64,000 nt of DNA, taken from assembly GCA_947085325.1 (NCBI GenBank), contig CAMTVY010000015.1:9462-73461 (forward strand), given 5' to 3'. Shown here piece after piece: positions 51,373 through 60,544 of this stretch (within the stretch, counting starts at the first letter, position 1; each line of letters starts with the position of its first letter). This DNA comes from JAQBXX01 sp947085325 (GTDB lineage: Bacteria; Pseudomonadota; Gammaproteobacteria; SURF-13). Below the pieces are notes generated by a model. It was not told the DNA's origin. It worked only from the letters and a program-made list of their open reading frames with translations, and did not search any database. Both the position numbers and the translations under genes were made by a program.

Positions 51373-52380
51373 ATGAGTGCCCGGGCCATGACACTACTGC
51401 CGCCAGCACGCTGGCAGCTCGAACTGGCGCAGGCCGTGAGTGATCCGTTGCAGCTGGCGCAGATGCTGGAATTGCCTGCCAGTCTGGCATTGGACGGGCT
51501 TCAGGGGGCTGGCAGCTTCTCGCTGCGGGTGCCGCGCGGCTACGTGGCGCGCATGCGCAAGGGCGATGCGCACGACCCGCTGCTGCGCCAGGTGCTGCCT
51601 GTTGCAGCGGAGGCGATCGAAACAGCAGGGTTCCGCTACGATGCCGTGGGCGACCTCGGCGCCATGCCGGTGCCCGGGCTGTTGCACAAATACCGGGGCC
51701 GGGCGCTGCTGGTGATGACCGGGGCCTGTGCCATCCATTGCCGCTATTGTTTCCGCCGCCACTTTCCCTATGCAGATGCCAACCCGGCGCAGGAGCAATG
51801 GATCCCGGCGCTCGACTATATCGCTGCGGATACGAGCTTGAGCGAAGTGATACTGAGCGGCGGGGATCCGCTCAGCCTCAGTGATGCACGGCTGGCCGCA
51901 CTGTCCCGGCAACTGCAATCCATCCCGCATCTCGACTATCTGCGCATACATACCCGCCTGCCCATCGTGTTGCCTGAGCGTGTAGACGATGCCTTGCTGG
52001 GGTGGCTGAGTGAGAGTCGGCTCAGGCCGGTGATGGTGGTGCATGCCAACCATGCGAATGAGATCGATAATACGGTGCGGTATGCGCTCAGACGGCTTGC
52101 GGCGGCAGGGGTGACGCTGTTTAACCAGTCGGTGCTGCTTGCCGGGATTAACGATTCGGCAGAGGCATTGGCGGATCTGAGCCAGGCCCTGTTCGGCGCC
52201 GGCGTCACGCCGTATTACCTGCACCTTCTGGACAGAGTGCAGGGTACGGCGCACTTCGAGGTGGGTGAGGCACAGGCGCATGACATGATGCACCAGCTGC
52301 GCACGCGCCTGCCGGGCTACCTCGTGCCGCGCCTGGTGCGCGAGCAGGCAGGTGCTCCGTTCAAGCTGGTGCTGGGGTAG
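51373..52380 (+). CDS. epmB: EF-P-linked lysine 2,3-aminomutase
   Basis: The 335-aa radical SAM/PLP enzyme converts (S)-alpha-lysine to (R)-beta-lysine for EpmA. The radical-SAM cluster is CAIHCRYC (Cys119, Cys123, Cys126); LSGGDPLS and the PLP-lysine region near the C-terminus are present. The ATG at 51373 is chosen on length (E. coli 342 aa); an upstream ATG would add 17 residues without family support. Confidence 0.95.
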   Translation: MSARAMTLLPPARWQLELAQAVSDPLQLAQMLELPASLALDGLQGAGSFSLRVPRGYVARMRKGDAHDPLLRQVLPVAAEAIETAGFRYDAVGDLGAMPVPGLLHKYRGRALLVMTGACAIHCRYCFRRHFPYADANPAQEQWIPALDYIAADTSLSEVILSGGDPLSLSDARLAALSRQLQSIPHLDYLRIHTRLPIVLPERVDDALLGWLSESRLRPVMVVHANHANEIDNTVRYALRRLAAAGVTLFNQSVLLAGINDSAEALADLSQALFGAGVTPYYLHLLDRVQGTAHFEVGEAQAHDMMHQLRTRLPGYLVPRLVREQAGAPFKLVLG

Positions 52381-52417
52381 CCAGCATACAATACTGTTTC
52401 ATTGGTATAATGCAAAG

Positions 52418-54505
52418 ATGAAAAAAGAAAGCGCAGTTCACTTGCTCGTTGTTGACAGTTCCTCCGATGATACCGAGATGACAGCCAGCCTGCTGCGTCG
52501 CGCCGGCCATGGCGTGCGTGTGACGCGGGTGGAAAAGCTGGAGGAGGTTCGGACAGAGCTGGAAGATCAGGCATTTGATCTGATTGTCAGCCTTCCCAGG
52601 CTGGCGGAGCTGGACGTGCAGCAGGTGCTTACGCTGGTGCGCGAGGCGAGCCGGGACATCCCGCTGATAGTGGTCACCCGGGGGGCGGAAGACCAGGAGC
52701 CGGCCCTGGAGGCGTTGCGTAATGGTGCGCGCGACCTGGCACAGAAAGATCAGCCAGAACGGCTGCAGCTCATCATGCTGCGCGAACTTGCCGACCTCAA
52801 GTTACGCCGTAATCACCGCTTGTGTGAGGAATCACTGCGGGAGGCGGAAAAGCGCAATCATCAGTTGCTGGACAGTTCGCGCGATGCGATCGCCCATGTG
52901 CATGACGGCATGCATATTTACGCCAATGCCGCCTATCTGTCCCTGTTCGGCTATGTCAACGCCGAAGATGTGAAAGGTGTCCCGGTGCTGGATATGGTGG
53001 CGTCTACGGATCACGCGTGCTTCAGGGATTTTCTTCGCAACTACAGCAAGGGCGACCAGCCTGGTGAGTTGGAGTTGCTGGGGCGACATAGTGGGGGTGT
53101 GGAGTTCAAGCTCAAGATGGAGTTCAGTTCCATCAAGGTCGAAGATGAGGCATGTACGCAAATCATTATTCGGGATCTGTCACAGAACCAGGAGTTGCAG
53201 GACAAGATCAGGCAGTTGAGCAGACAGGATTTGCTGACCGGGCTATATAATCACCGTTATTTCATGGAGGAGCTGGATCATGCGGTAAGCAAGGCAATGA
53301 ACGGTGAGACGAGTGCGATGCTTTATATAGGCATCGACAGCCTGCCGAATATCAAGGAAAGCCTTGGGATTTCGGCGAGTAATATGACGCTGGGTGATAT
53401 CGCCAGGTTGGTGCATGGGAAGATCGGCAGTGTCGGGCTGGCTGCACGCCTCAGTGACGAGGTCTTCACCGTCCTGCTGCCAAAGATGGACATCGCGCGG
53501 GCGCAGAAATTGGCGGAGACACTGCGCAAGGCTGTTGAGGATACTGTGTTTGAGGCTGACGGCCAGCCGGTTACTCTCACATGCACTATTTGCGCCTGTG
53601 TCCTCAGTGGTGACATCACGAACAGCCGCGAGCTGCTGCTTGGTATTTCACGCGCCTGTGTGGCACAGCAAAATGCCGGTGATAACCGGGTGCATATATA
53701 CAACCCGGTGGCGGAGGCGTACGTAATACGCGAGAAGATACGCCATTGGACCGTGCAGTTACAGGCCGCAATCGACAGTAACCGCTTTCGTCTTCTGTAT
53801 CAGCCGATTGTCAGTCTGCGCGGTGGTACCGATGAAAACTACCAGGTATTGTTGCGTCTGCTCGATGAGCAGGGCAACGAAATACAGCCCGAGCAGTTCA
53901 TGCCGGACGCGGAACAGGTAGGATTGATGGGTGCGATAGACCGCTGGGTGATAGAACGTGCAGTCAAGTTGCTCGCCGCACGGCGGCAGGCAGGTCACAA
54001 GACCAGCTTCTTTATCAAGCTGTTCGTGGATACCATGGCAGACAAGACCTTGCTACCCTGGATCAGCCAGACCATCAAGGCAATGAGCCTTCCAGGTGCA
54101 GGCCTGGTATTTGAGGTGCGCGAGACTTCTGTGGCGAATAATCTCAGGGAGGCAAAGGAGTTCGTCAACGGCCTGAAACAATTGCACTGCCGCTTCGCGC
54201 TTAACCACTCGCCTTCAAGCGGCGGAAGCACCAACTTTAGTTACCTTAAACACCTCCCGGTCGATTATATCAAGGTCAATGGTGCGCTCATGCCGGGTTT
54301 AATGAGCAGGCCCGATAATCAGGCGGCAGTAAAGCTGGTCAATGCAGCCGCCCACGGCGCAAAGATTCTCACGGTGGCCGAGTGTGTAGAAGATGCAGCA
54401 ACGCTGGCGCTGTTGTGGCAATACGGCATCGACTATGTGCAGGGCTACTACTTCCAGAAGCCTGCGGAAGCCTTGACGTACGACTTCACGGCCGATCAGG
54501 GCTGA
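52418..54505 (+). CDS. FimX-like degenerate REC-PAS-GGDEF-EAL protein
   Basis: The 695-aa protein has a receiver-like domain (about 5-125, whose phospho-acceptor Asp is replaced by Ser58 in DLIVSLPRL), a PAS domain (about 140-255), a GGDEF-like domain (about 268-430, with LSDEV at 345-349 instead of GGDEF) and an EAL-like domain (about 440-690). In the EAL part QVL (476-478) replaces EAL, ALNHSPS replaces the metal-binding DDFG, and KVN replaces KID. All catalysis is therefore probably lost. Length and domain order match Pseudomonas FimX (691 aa), a c-di-GMP effector of type IV pilus assembly. It stands alone between epmB and a converging gene. Confidence 0.85.
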   Translation: MKKESAVHLLVVDSSSDDTEMTASLLRRAGHGVRVTRVEKLEEVRTELEDQAFDLIVSLPRLAELDVQQVLTLVREASRDIPLIVVTRGAEDQEPALEALRNGARDLAQKDQPERLQLIMLRELADLKLRRNHRLCEESLREAEKRNHQLLDSSRDAIAHVHDGMHIYANAAYLSLFGYVNAEDVKGVPVLDMVASTDHACFRDFLRNYSKGDQPGELELLGRHSGGVEFKLKMEFSSIKVEDEACTQIIIRDLSQNQELQDKIRQLSRQDLLTGLYNHRYFMEELDHAVSKAMNGETSAMLYIGIDSLPNIKESLGISASNMTLGDIARLVHGKIGSVGLAARLSDEVFTVLLPKMDIARAQKLAETLRKAVEDTVFEADGQPVTLTCTICACVLSGDITNSRELLLGISRACVAQQNAGDNRVHIYNPVAEAYVIREKIRHWTVQLQAAIDSNRFRLLYQPIVSLRGGTDENYQVLLRLLDEQGNEIQPEQFMPDAEQVGLMGAIDRWVIERAVKLLAARRQAGHKTSFFIKLFVDTMADKTLLPWISQTIKAMSLPGAGLVFEVRETSVANNLREAKEFVNGLKQLHCRFALNHSPSSGGSTNFSYLKHLPVDYIKVNGALMPGLMSRPDNQAAVKLVNAAAHGAKILTVAECVEDAATLALLWQYGIDYVQGYYFQKPAEALTYDFTADQG

Positions 54506-54535
54506 GCGCGGGTATCAGGCCCGGTTCTGCGTGCC

Positions 54536-55777
54536 TCAGTCCAGCAGGTGCGATACCAGACCGTCGGCCAGCTTGGGCTCGAACCAGGTGGACTTGGGTG
54601 GCATCATCTCGCCCGCATCCGCTACTGCCATCAGGTCACCCATGCCGGTGGGATAGAGTGAAAATGCGACGGCCATCTCCCCGCTGTCAACGCGCTTGAC
54701 GAGTTCGGACAGGCCGCGGATGCCGCCGACGAAATCGATGCGTTTGTCGCGGCGCGCATCATGGATACCGAGCACGGGTTCGATGAGATGCGTCGCGAGC
54801 AGGCTGACATCGAGCCTCGCTACCGGATCGCGCACCGCCAGCAGATCGCTGTTCAAGTTCAGGCGATACCATTGTCCCGGCAGATACATGCCGAACTCGC
54901 CAACAGCGACGGGTTTTACGGGTTCACTGCTGGCGTGTACGCTGAAGCACTGCTCCAGTTGCCGGAGGAAGTCTTCGCGTGACAGGCCGTTCAGGTCACG
55001 GATCACACGATTATAATCAAAGATCTGCATCTGGTTGTCGGCAAAGAGCACGGAGAGGAAATAATTGTAGCTTTCCACGCCCGTGTGTCCGGGATTGTCG
55101 GCACGGCGGGTAGCTGCAATGCGTGAAGCCGACGCAGCCCGATGGTGGCCGTCGGCGATGTAGAGCGTGGGTACGGCCTCGAACGCGGCGGCGAGACGCA
55201 GGCTGGGCTCGGCATCGCGCACTACCCACAGCATGTGTCTGATGCCATCGTCGGCGGTGATGTCCACCTCGGGTGCGACGCTGCTGATGCTGTCCAGAAG
55301 GGCATCGATTGCCGCCACATGACGATAGGTCAGCAACACCGGGCCGGTTTGGGCATTGAGCGCGTCGATCTGGCGCACGCGGTCATCTTCCTTGTCGGGG
55401 CGCGTGAGCTCGTGGCGCCGGATGTGGCCGTTGTCGTACGCCGCGACCGATGCGGCGGCCACGATGCCGGTCTGGGTATGGTCGCCCATCACCAGCCGGT
55501 ACACGTAGTAACAGGGTTTTTTGTCGCGTTGCAGTATGCCCTGCTTGATGAGGGCAGTGAAATTTTCCGCGCCCTTGGCGTAGACCGCCGGGCTGTAGGG
55601 GTCGATGTCCGGTGCCAGGTCGATTTCCGGCTTGGAGATGTGCAGGAAGCTGTAGGGACGGTTTTTGGCGCGCGCCCGCGCCTCGCTGCTGTTTAACACG
55701 TCATACGGCGGCGCCGCGACTGCGGCGGCATACTCAGGCGCCGGGCGCAGCCCGGCGAAACTGCGAATTAAAGACAC
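54536..55777 (-). CDS. DUF1015 family protein
   Basis: The 413-aa protein carries the family opening FAGLRPAPEYAAAVAAPPYDVL, HELTRPDKEDDRVRQIDALNAQTGPVLLTY and TLYIADGHHRAASASR. The DGHHR motif resembles the phosphoryl-transfer motif of the ParB/sulfiredoxin-like serine kinases, which together with the frequent serA/serC linkage of DUF1015 elsewhere suggests kinase-like chemistry, but this is inference. There are no ser genes here. Confidence 0.85.
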   Translation of the reverse strand: MSLIRSFAGLRPAPEYAAAVAAPPYDVLNSSEARARAKNRPYSFLHISKPEIDLAPDIDPYSPAVYAKGAENFTALIKQGILQRDKKPCYYVYRLVMGDHTQTGIVAAASVAAYDNGHIRRHELTRPDKEDDRVRQIDALNAQTGPVLLTYRHVAAIDALLDSISSVAPEVDITADDGIRHMLWVVRDAEPSLRLAAAFEAVPTLYIADGHHRAASASRIAATRRADNPGHTGVESYNYFLSVLFADNQMQIFDYNRVIRDLNGLSREDFLRQLEQCFSVHASSEPVKPVAVGEFGMYLPGQWYRLNLNSDLLAVRDPVARLDVSLLATHLIEPVLGIHDARRDKRIDFVGGIRGLSELVKRVDSGEMAVAFSLYPTGMGDLMAVADAGEMMPPKSTWFEPKLADGLVSHLLD

Positions 55778-55803
55778 AGCATACCCCTTATATTTGGATG
55801 CTT

Positions 55804-55853
55804 AACGCAAAGACGCCAAGACTTTAACGCATTTATCTTGGCGCCTTTGCGTT
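55804..55853. repeat. CAACGCAAAGACGC-type inverted repeat, copy 2
   Basis: AACGCAAAGACGCCAAGA pairs with TCTTGGCGCCTTTGCGTT (18-bp arms, one mismatch) around 14 nt. It belongs to the same family as 50473-50539, a class of palindromes widespread in bacterial intergenic DNA. It sits upstream of the DUF1015 gene and downstream of htpX. Confidence 0.75.
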
Positions 55854-55885
55854 GAATTGTTGGTGGTTGAATGGCTGGCGCGAAA

Positions 55886-56776
55886 TCAAGTCCGCCACTG
55901 GCCGCTTTGCAGCGCTGCGATGCGTTCCTCCAGCGGCGGGTGTGACATGAACAAACGCTTGAGGCCGTCGCCGGGGCCGCCGGAAATTCCAAACGCCGCA
56001 AGCTGATCCGGTAGCGGCGCCTGGTGGGAGAGCTTGAGTTTTTCCAGCGCGGCGATCATCTTGTGGGGCCCTTCGAGTCGCGCGCTGCCCGCGTCGGCGC
56101 GGAATTCACGCTGCCGGCTGAACCACATCACAATCATGGAGGCCAATATTCCCAGCACCAGTTGGGCGACCATCGTCGTGACGAAGAAGCCCACGCCGTG
56201 CCCGCGATTATTTTTGAGTATCACACGATCCACTACATGGCCCACCACGCGCGACAGGAAGATCACGAAGGTGTTGACGACGCCCTGGATCAGCGCCAGC
56301 GTCACCATGTCGCCGTTGGCAACGTGGCTGACTTCATGGGCCAGGACTGCTTCGGCCTCGTCCCGGCTCATGGCCTGCAACAGGCCGCTGCTGACGGCCA
56401 CCAGTGCATTGTTGCGCGACATACCGGTGGCAAAGGCGTTGATATCGGGCGCGTTATAGATAGCGACCTCCGGCATGCCGATGCCTGCGCGCTCAGCCTG
56501 GCGTCGCACGGTGTCCACCAGCCACACCTCGGTCGGGTTGGCGGGTTGCTCGATGACCACGGCGCCGGTCATGCGCTTGGCGCTCCACTTGGAGATCGCC
56601 AGCGATATAAAGGAGCCGCCCATGCCGATCACGGCCGCCATCACCAGCAGGGCATTCATGTTCAGGCCGACGCCCTGCTGGTCCAGCACGCTGTCGATGC
56701 CAAGCAGCCTCATGACGATGCTGAGCACCAGCAAAATGGCAATGTTGGTAATCAGAAACAGCGCAATACGCTTCAT
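55886..56776 (-). CDS. htpX: Membrane zinc protease HtpX
   Basis: The 296-aa M48 protease carries out quality control of inner-membrane proteins with FtsH. Two N-terminal helices (about 5-23 and 41-61), the HEVSH zinc site (147-151), two further hydrophobic segments (about 160-180 and 197-218) and the third ligand Glu224 in REFRADA are visible. GGGAACCC-type spacing precedes the ATG. Confidence 0.96.
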   Translation of the reverse strand: MKRIALFLITNIAILLVLSIVMRLLGIDSVLDQQGVGLNMNALLVMAAVIGMGGSFISLAISKWSAKRMTGAVVIEQPANPTEVWLVDTVRRQAERAGIGMPEVAIYNAPDINAFATGMSRNNALVAVSSGLLQAMSRDEAEAVLAHEVSHVANGDMVTLALIQGVVNTFVIFLSRVVGHVVDRVILKNNRGHGVGFFVTTMVAQLVLGILASMIVMWFSRQREFRADAGSARLEGPHKMIAALEKLKLSHQAPLPDQLAAFGISGGPGDGLKRLFMSHPPLEERIAALQSGQWRT

Positions 56777-56799
56777 GTTGGGTTCCCTTGGGAGTTTGT

Positions 56800-56950
56800 A
56801 GGTTGCAGCATTAGATGGGGTGGGTGAGAGACAAGTTCAATGGGGCTCAAGCCCCCGGCAGTGATAGCCGATATATGGGTTATAGCAAGGTTACTCTCCC
56901 AAAGCCCTGCTGCATTTTATCAGGCTGGGCGGGTTCCAGCCTGTTTTTTT
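56800..56950 (+). ncRNA. Candidate small RNA between htpX and parC
   Basis: No protein gene reads plus here, yet the stretch ends in a perfect rho-independent terminator (56921-56950). It contains a GGGGC-TCAA-GCCCC hairpin and other short pairings. A weak promoter-like pair (TTGGGA, 17 bp, TTAGAT) lies just upstream. The boundaries are approximate. It may alternatively be a relic of a deleted gene. Confidence 0.4.
56921..56950 (+). terminator. Orphan rho-independent terminator
   Basis: CAGGCTGG-GCGGGTT-CCAGCCTG followed by TTTTTTT is a textbook plus-strand terminator. Both neighbours (htpX and parC) are on minus, and on minus the U tract is on the wrong side, so it does not serve parC. Confidence 0.88.
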
Positions 56951-56972
56951 GTCATTCGTGCGCCACTCGCCG

Positions 56973-59234
56973 TTACGTTGGCCTGTCTCCGGCGGCCATC
57001 CTCTCCACTCGTTGGAATCCACGCGGCAGCTTCAACCCGCGCCGGCCGCGCTCCGCCTGGTAGTGGACCAGGTCGGCGGGTTTGAGCGTCAGGTGGCGCT
57101 GACCGGCATATAGCGTAAGATTTGCACCGGCGGGCAGCGTAGCCACGGCCACCACAAACTCTGTGCGTTCAGCGCGCCGCGCCGTGGGTATGCCGATGAT
57201 CTTGATGCCCTTGCCCTTGGCGAGTTGCGGCAGCTCGGCCAGCGGGTGCACCAGCAGATGTCCCTCGCGCGTTACGGCGGCGACCCGGTCGCTTTGCAGG
57301 TCGGTGACGCACGCAGGCGCCAGCACCGCCGCGCCCTTGGGCAGGTTCAGTACCACCTTGCCGCTCTTGTTTTTGCTGTAGAGGTCACTGAGCCTGGCAA
57401 CGAAGCCATAGCCGGCATCGCTTGCAAGCAGGAAAAGAGCGTCGGGGCTGCCCAGCATGACCCCGGCGAAATTCACACCCGGGGGTGTTTGCAGCCGCCC
57501 GGTGAGCGGTTCGCCCTGGCTGCGGGCCGAGGGCAGCGTGTGGGCGGGCAATGAGTAGCAGCGGCCGCTGGAGTCCAGAAACACGGCGAGCTGGTTGCTG
57601 CGCCCGCGTGCCTCTGCCTTGTAGGCATCACCCGCCTTGTAGCCCAGTGCGCGCGCATCAATATCGTGGCCCTTGGCCGCCCGTACCCAGCCCTGGGCGG
57701 ACAGGACTACCGTCACAGGCTCGGTGGGGATCAGCTCGGTCTCGGCGATCGCCTGTGCCGCTGCGCGCTCCACCAGTGGGGAGCGGCGGGCATCGCCGTA
57801 GCGCTCGGCGCACTCTGTGAGCTCCTTGCGCAGGAGCGTTTTCAGGCGCGGATTCGAGGCCAGCGTTTTCTCCAGGCCGCTGCGTTCGGTGGCGAGTTCT
57901 TGCTGCTCGGCCCTGATCCTGGTTTCCTCCAGTTTGGCGAGATGGCGCAGTTTCAACTCCAGAATCGCCTCGGCCTGCGCGTCGCTCAGTTTGAAGCGCT
58001 GCATCAGCACCGGCTTGGGCGGGTCTTCGCGGCGGATGATGGCGATGACCTCGTCGATATTCAGAAATGCGATCAGCAGGCCGTCGAGCAGGTGCAGGCG
58101 CGCGAGTACCTTGTCGAGGCGGTATTGCAGGCGGCGGCGCACCGTCGCGGTGCGGAATGCCAGCCACTCAACCAGCACCGTACGCAGGTTTCTCAGCCCG
58201 GGGCGGTTGTCGAGACCGATCATGTTCATGTTGACGCGGTAGCTGCGCTCCAGATCGGTGGTGGCGAACAGGTGGGCCATCAGGGCTTCCACATCCACGC
58301 GATTGGAGCGGGGCGTGATAACCAGCCGGGTCGGGTTTTCATGATCAGATTCGTCGCGCAGGTCTTCTACCAGGGGTAGCTTTTTGGCCAGCATCTGCGC
58401 GGCGATCTGTTCCAGTACCTTGGCGCCGGAGGTCTGGTGGGGCAGGGCAGTGATGATGATGTCGCTGCCTTCGAGTTCGTAGCGCGCGCGCAGCCGTATC
58501 GAGCCGGCGCCGGTTTCGTACAGACGCAGGATGTCCGTGCGCGGGGTGATGATTTCGGCGTCGGTGGGAAAATCGGGGGCCAGGACATGCTCGCACAGTT
58601 GCTGTACGGTCGCCTTGGGCTCATCCAGCAGGCGTATGCAGGCATTGGCCACCTCGCGGGCATTGTGCGGCGGGATATCGGTGGCCATGCCGACGGCAAT
58701 GCCGGTGGCGCCATTCAGCAGCACATTCGGCAGGCGCGCGGGCAGCAACACAGGCTCTTCCAGGGTGCTGTCGAAATTCGGTACCCAGTCCACCGTGCCC
58801 AGCCCAAGTTCGTCCAGCAATACCTCGGCATAGGGTGCGAGCCGCGCCTCGGTGTAGCGCATGGCAGCGAACGCGTGCGGGTCATCCAGCGAGCCCCAGT
58901 TGCCCTGACCATCGATGAGCGGATAACGGTAGGTGAACGGCTGCGCCATCAGGGCCATCGCCTCGTAGCAGGCGGTATCGCCGTGCGGATGGAATTTGCC
59001 CAGCACATCACCCACGGTGCGTGCGGACTTTTTGTATTTGGCGGTGGCGGACAGCCCAAGCTCGGACATGGCGTAGACGATGCGCCGCTGCACCGGTTTG
59101 AGGCCGTCAGCGATGTGCGGCAGGGCGCGGTCGAGAATCACGTACATGGAGTACTCCAGATACGCCTTCTCGGTAAAGGTGGCGAGCGGCAGGCGCTCGA
59201 CGCCTTCGTAGTCCAGTTCGAGGGTTTTGCTCAT
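56973..59234 (-). CDS. parC: DNA topoisomerase IV subunit A
   Basis: The 753-aa subunit has the type IIA cleavage core with catalytic Tyr127 in FAAMRYTEARL, the quinolone-interacting HPHGDTACYEAM segment (Thr87 and Glu91 at the positions of E. coli Ser80 and Glu84), and a C-terminal beta-propeller domain (about 490-745). With ParE (not in this window) it decatenates daughter chromosomes. Length equals the E. coli protein. Confidence 0.96.
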   Translation of the reverse strand: MSKTLELDYEGVERLPLATFTEKAYLEYSMYVILDRALPHIADGLKPVQRRIVYAMSELGLSATAKYKKSARTVGDVLGKFHPHGDTACYEAMALMAQPFTYRYPLIDGQGNWGSLDDPHAFAAMRYTEARLAPYAEVLLDELGLGTVDWVPNFDSTLEEPVLLPARLPNVLLNGATGIAVGMATDIPPHNAREVANACIRLLDEPKATVQQLCEHVLAPDFPTDAEIITPRTDILRLYETGAGSIRLRARYELEGSDIIITALPHQTSGAKVLEQIAAQMLAKKLPLVEDLRDESDHENPTRLVITPRSNRVDVEALMAHLFATTDLERSYRVNMNMIGLDNRPGLRNLRTVLVEWLAFRTATVRRRLQYRLDKVLARLHLLDGLLIAFLNIDEVIAIIRREDPPKPVLMQRFKLSDAQAEAILELKLRHLAKLEETRIRAEQQELATERSGLEKTLASNPRLKTLLRKELTECAERYGDARRSPLVERAAAQAIAETELIPTEPVTVVLSAQGWVRAAKGHDIDARALGYKAGDAYKAEARGRSNQLAVFLDSSGRCYSLPAHTLPSARSQGEPLTGRLQTPPGVNFAGVMLGSPDALFLLASDAGYGFVARLSDLYSKNKSGKVVLNLPKGAAVLAPACVTDLQSDRVAAVTREGHLLVHPLAELPQLAKGKGIKIIGIPTARRAERTEFVVAVATLPAGANLTLYAGQRHLTLKPADLVHYQAERGRRGLKLPRGFQRVERMAAGDRPT

Positions 59235-59266
59235 AATTTTGCGGAAATTCCTGTTTATAATCGCTT

Positions 59267-59461
59267 ATGCTTCGCTACACGGAAAAACAGGGTGGCATCA
59301 CGTTCAACGCAAGGATACAGCCGCGCGCTGCGAAGAATCAAATCAGCGGCGTGCATGATGGCGCGCTCAAGATCAGGTTTGCCGCGCCGCCGCAAATCCG
59401 TTTGACTATGCGCCGGGATTTCTGGCGCCAGGGAAGAGCTGCCCGCAATTACGGGTGGTAG
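59267..59461 (+). pseudogene. Truncated DUF167 (YggU-like) gene remnant
   Basis: The first 42 codons encode a recognisable DUF167 N-terminus (GITFNARIQPRAAKNQISGV, HDGALKIRFAAPP). The remaining half of the domain, which normally begins with a VDGKAN motif, is missing. After codon 42 the frame continues for 22 unrelated codons and runs into the 3' end of hemE. The gene was probably cut by a deletion that joined it to hemE. Confidence 0.75.
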
Positions 59462-60513
59462 CGCGCACTGAGTTCATGCACCGCAGCGATGAAGGCTGCC
59501 GCATGTTCGGGATTGACGTGTTGATGAATGCCGTGGCCGAGATTGAACACGTGCCCGTTGCCGCTGCCGTAGCTTGCCAATATGGTCGCCACTTCGGCGC
59601 GGATGCGTGCCGGAGCGGCGTACAGTACCGAGGGATCCATGTTGCCTTGCAGTGCGACCTTGTCCCCCACGCGTCTGCGCGCGTCGGCGAGGTCGGTGGT
59701 CCAGTCCACGCCCAGTCCGTCGCAACCGGTGGCGGCCATCGCCTCCAGCCACTGTCCGCCGTTTTTGGTGAACAGGATGACCGGTACACGGCGATCCTCG
59801 TGTTCGCGCGTGAGCCCGCGCACGATCTGCTCCATGTAACGCAGGGAGAATTCCCTGTAGTCGCGTGGCGTGAGCACCCCGCCCCAGGTGTCAAACACCA
59901 TGACCGCCTGTGCGCCCGCCGCGATCTGGGCATTGAGATACACCGTCACCGCCCGCGCCAGCACATCCAGCACCTGATGCATGAGCTGCGGTGCGTCAAA
60001 CAGCATGCGTTTGACGTGCGCAAACTCTTTGCTGCCGGAGCCTTCCACCATGTAGGTGGCGAGCGTCCACGGACTGCCTGCGAAACCAATCAGTGGCACG
60101 CGGCCATCGAGTTCCCGGCGAATCAGGCGCACCGCGTCCATCACATAACGCAGTTCGCCTTCCGGGTCAGGCACGGCAAGTGCAGCCACGTCCTGCGCCG
60201 TGCGCACCGGATTCCTGAAGCGCGGGCCTTCGCCTTCGGAAAAATATAATCCAAGCCCCATCGCATCGGGAATGGTGAGAATGTCGGAAAACAGAATGGC
60301 GGCATCCAGCGGAAACCGATCCAGCGGTTGCAGCGTCACTTCGCAGGCCAGCTCGGGTGTCTTGCACAGCGTCATGAAATCGCCTGCCTTCTGGCGGGTG
60401 GCGCGATACTCGGGCAGATACCTGCCGGCCTGACGCATCATCCATACGGGCGTGACATCCACGGGCTGGCGCAGCAGGGCGCGCAGAAAACGATCGTTTT
60501 TAAGTTCAGTCAT
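59449..60513 (-). CDS. hemE: Uroporphyrinogen decarboxylase
   Basis: The 354-aa enzyme decarboxylates the four acetate arms of uroporphyrinogen III to give coproporphyrinogen III. The signature PVWMMRQAGRYLPEYR, the catalytic Asp in LFSDILTIPDAMG and GFAGSPWTLATYM are intact. The ATG at 60513 yields the exact family length; the frame extends upstream across gltD only by chance. It follows gltD by 31 bp on the same strand, an order conserved in many gammaproteobacteria. Confidence 0.97.
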   Translation of the reverse strand: MTELKNDRFLRALLRQPVDVTPVWMMRQAGRYLPEYRATRQKAGDFMTLCKTPELACEVTLQPLDRFPLDAAILFSDILTIPDAMGLGLYFSEGEGPRFRNPVRTAQDVAALAVPDPEGELRYVMDAVRLIRRELDGRVPLIGFAGSPWTLATYMVEGSGSKEFAHVKRMLFDAPQLMHQVLDVLARAVTVYLNAQIAAGAQAVMVFDTWGGVLTPRDYREFSLRYMEQIVRGLTREHEDRRVPVILFTKNGGQWLEAMAATGCDGLGVDWTTDLADARRRVGDKVALQGNMDPSVLYAAPARIRAEVATILASYGSGNGHVFNLGHGIHQHVNPEHAAAFIAAVHELSARYHP

Positions 60514-60544
60514 GGACAGTGGGGTGTTGAGACCCGTCGTGTAG

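Noticed and set aside
56815..57063. Open frame over the candidate small RNA
   Set aside because: It crosses the strong terminator, runs into the parC 3' end in another frame and looks non-protein in composition.
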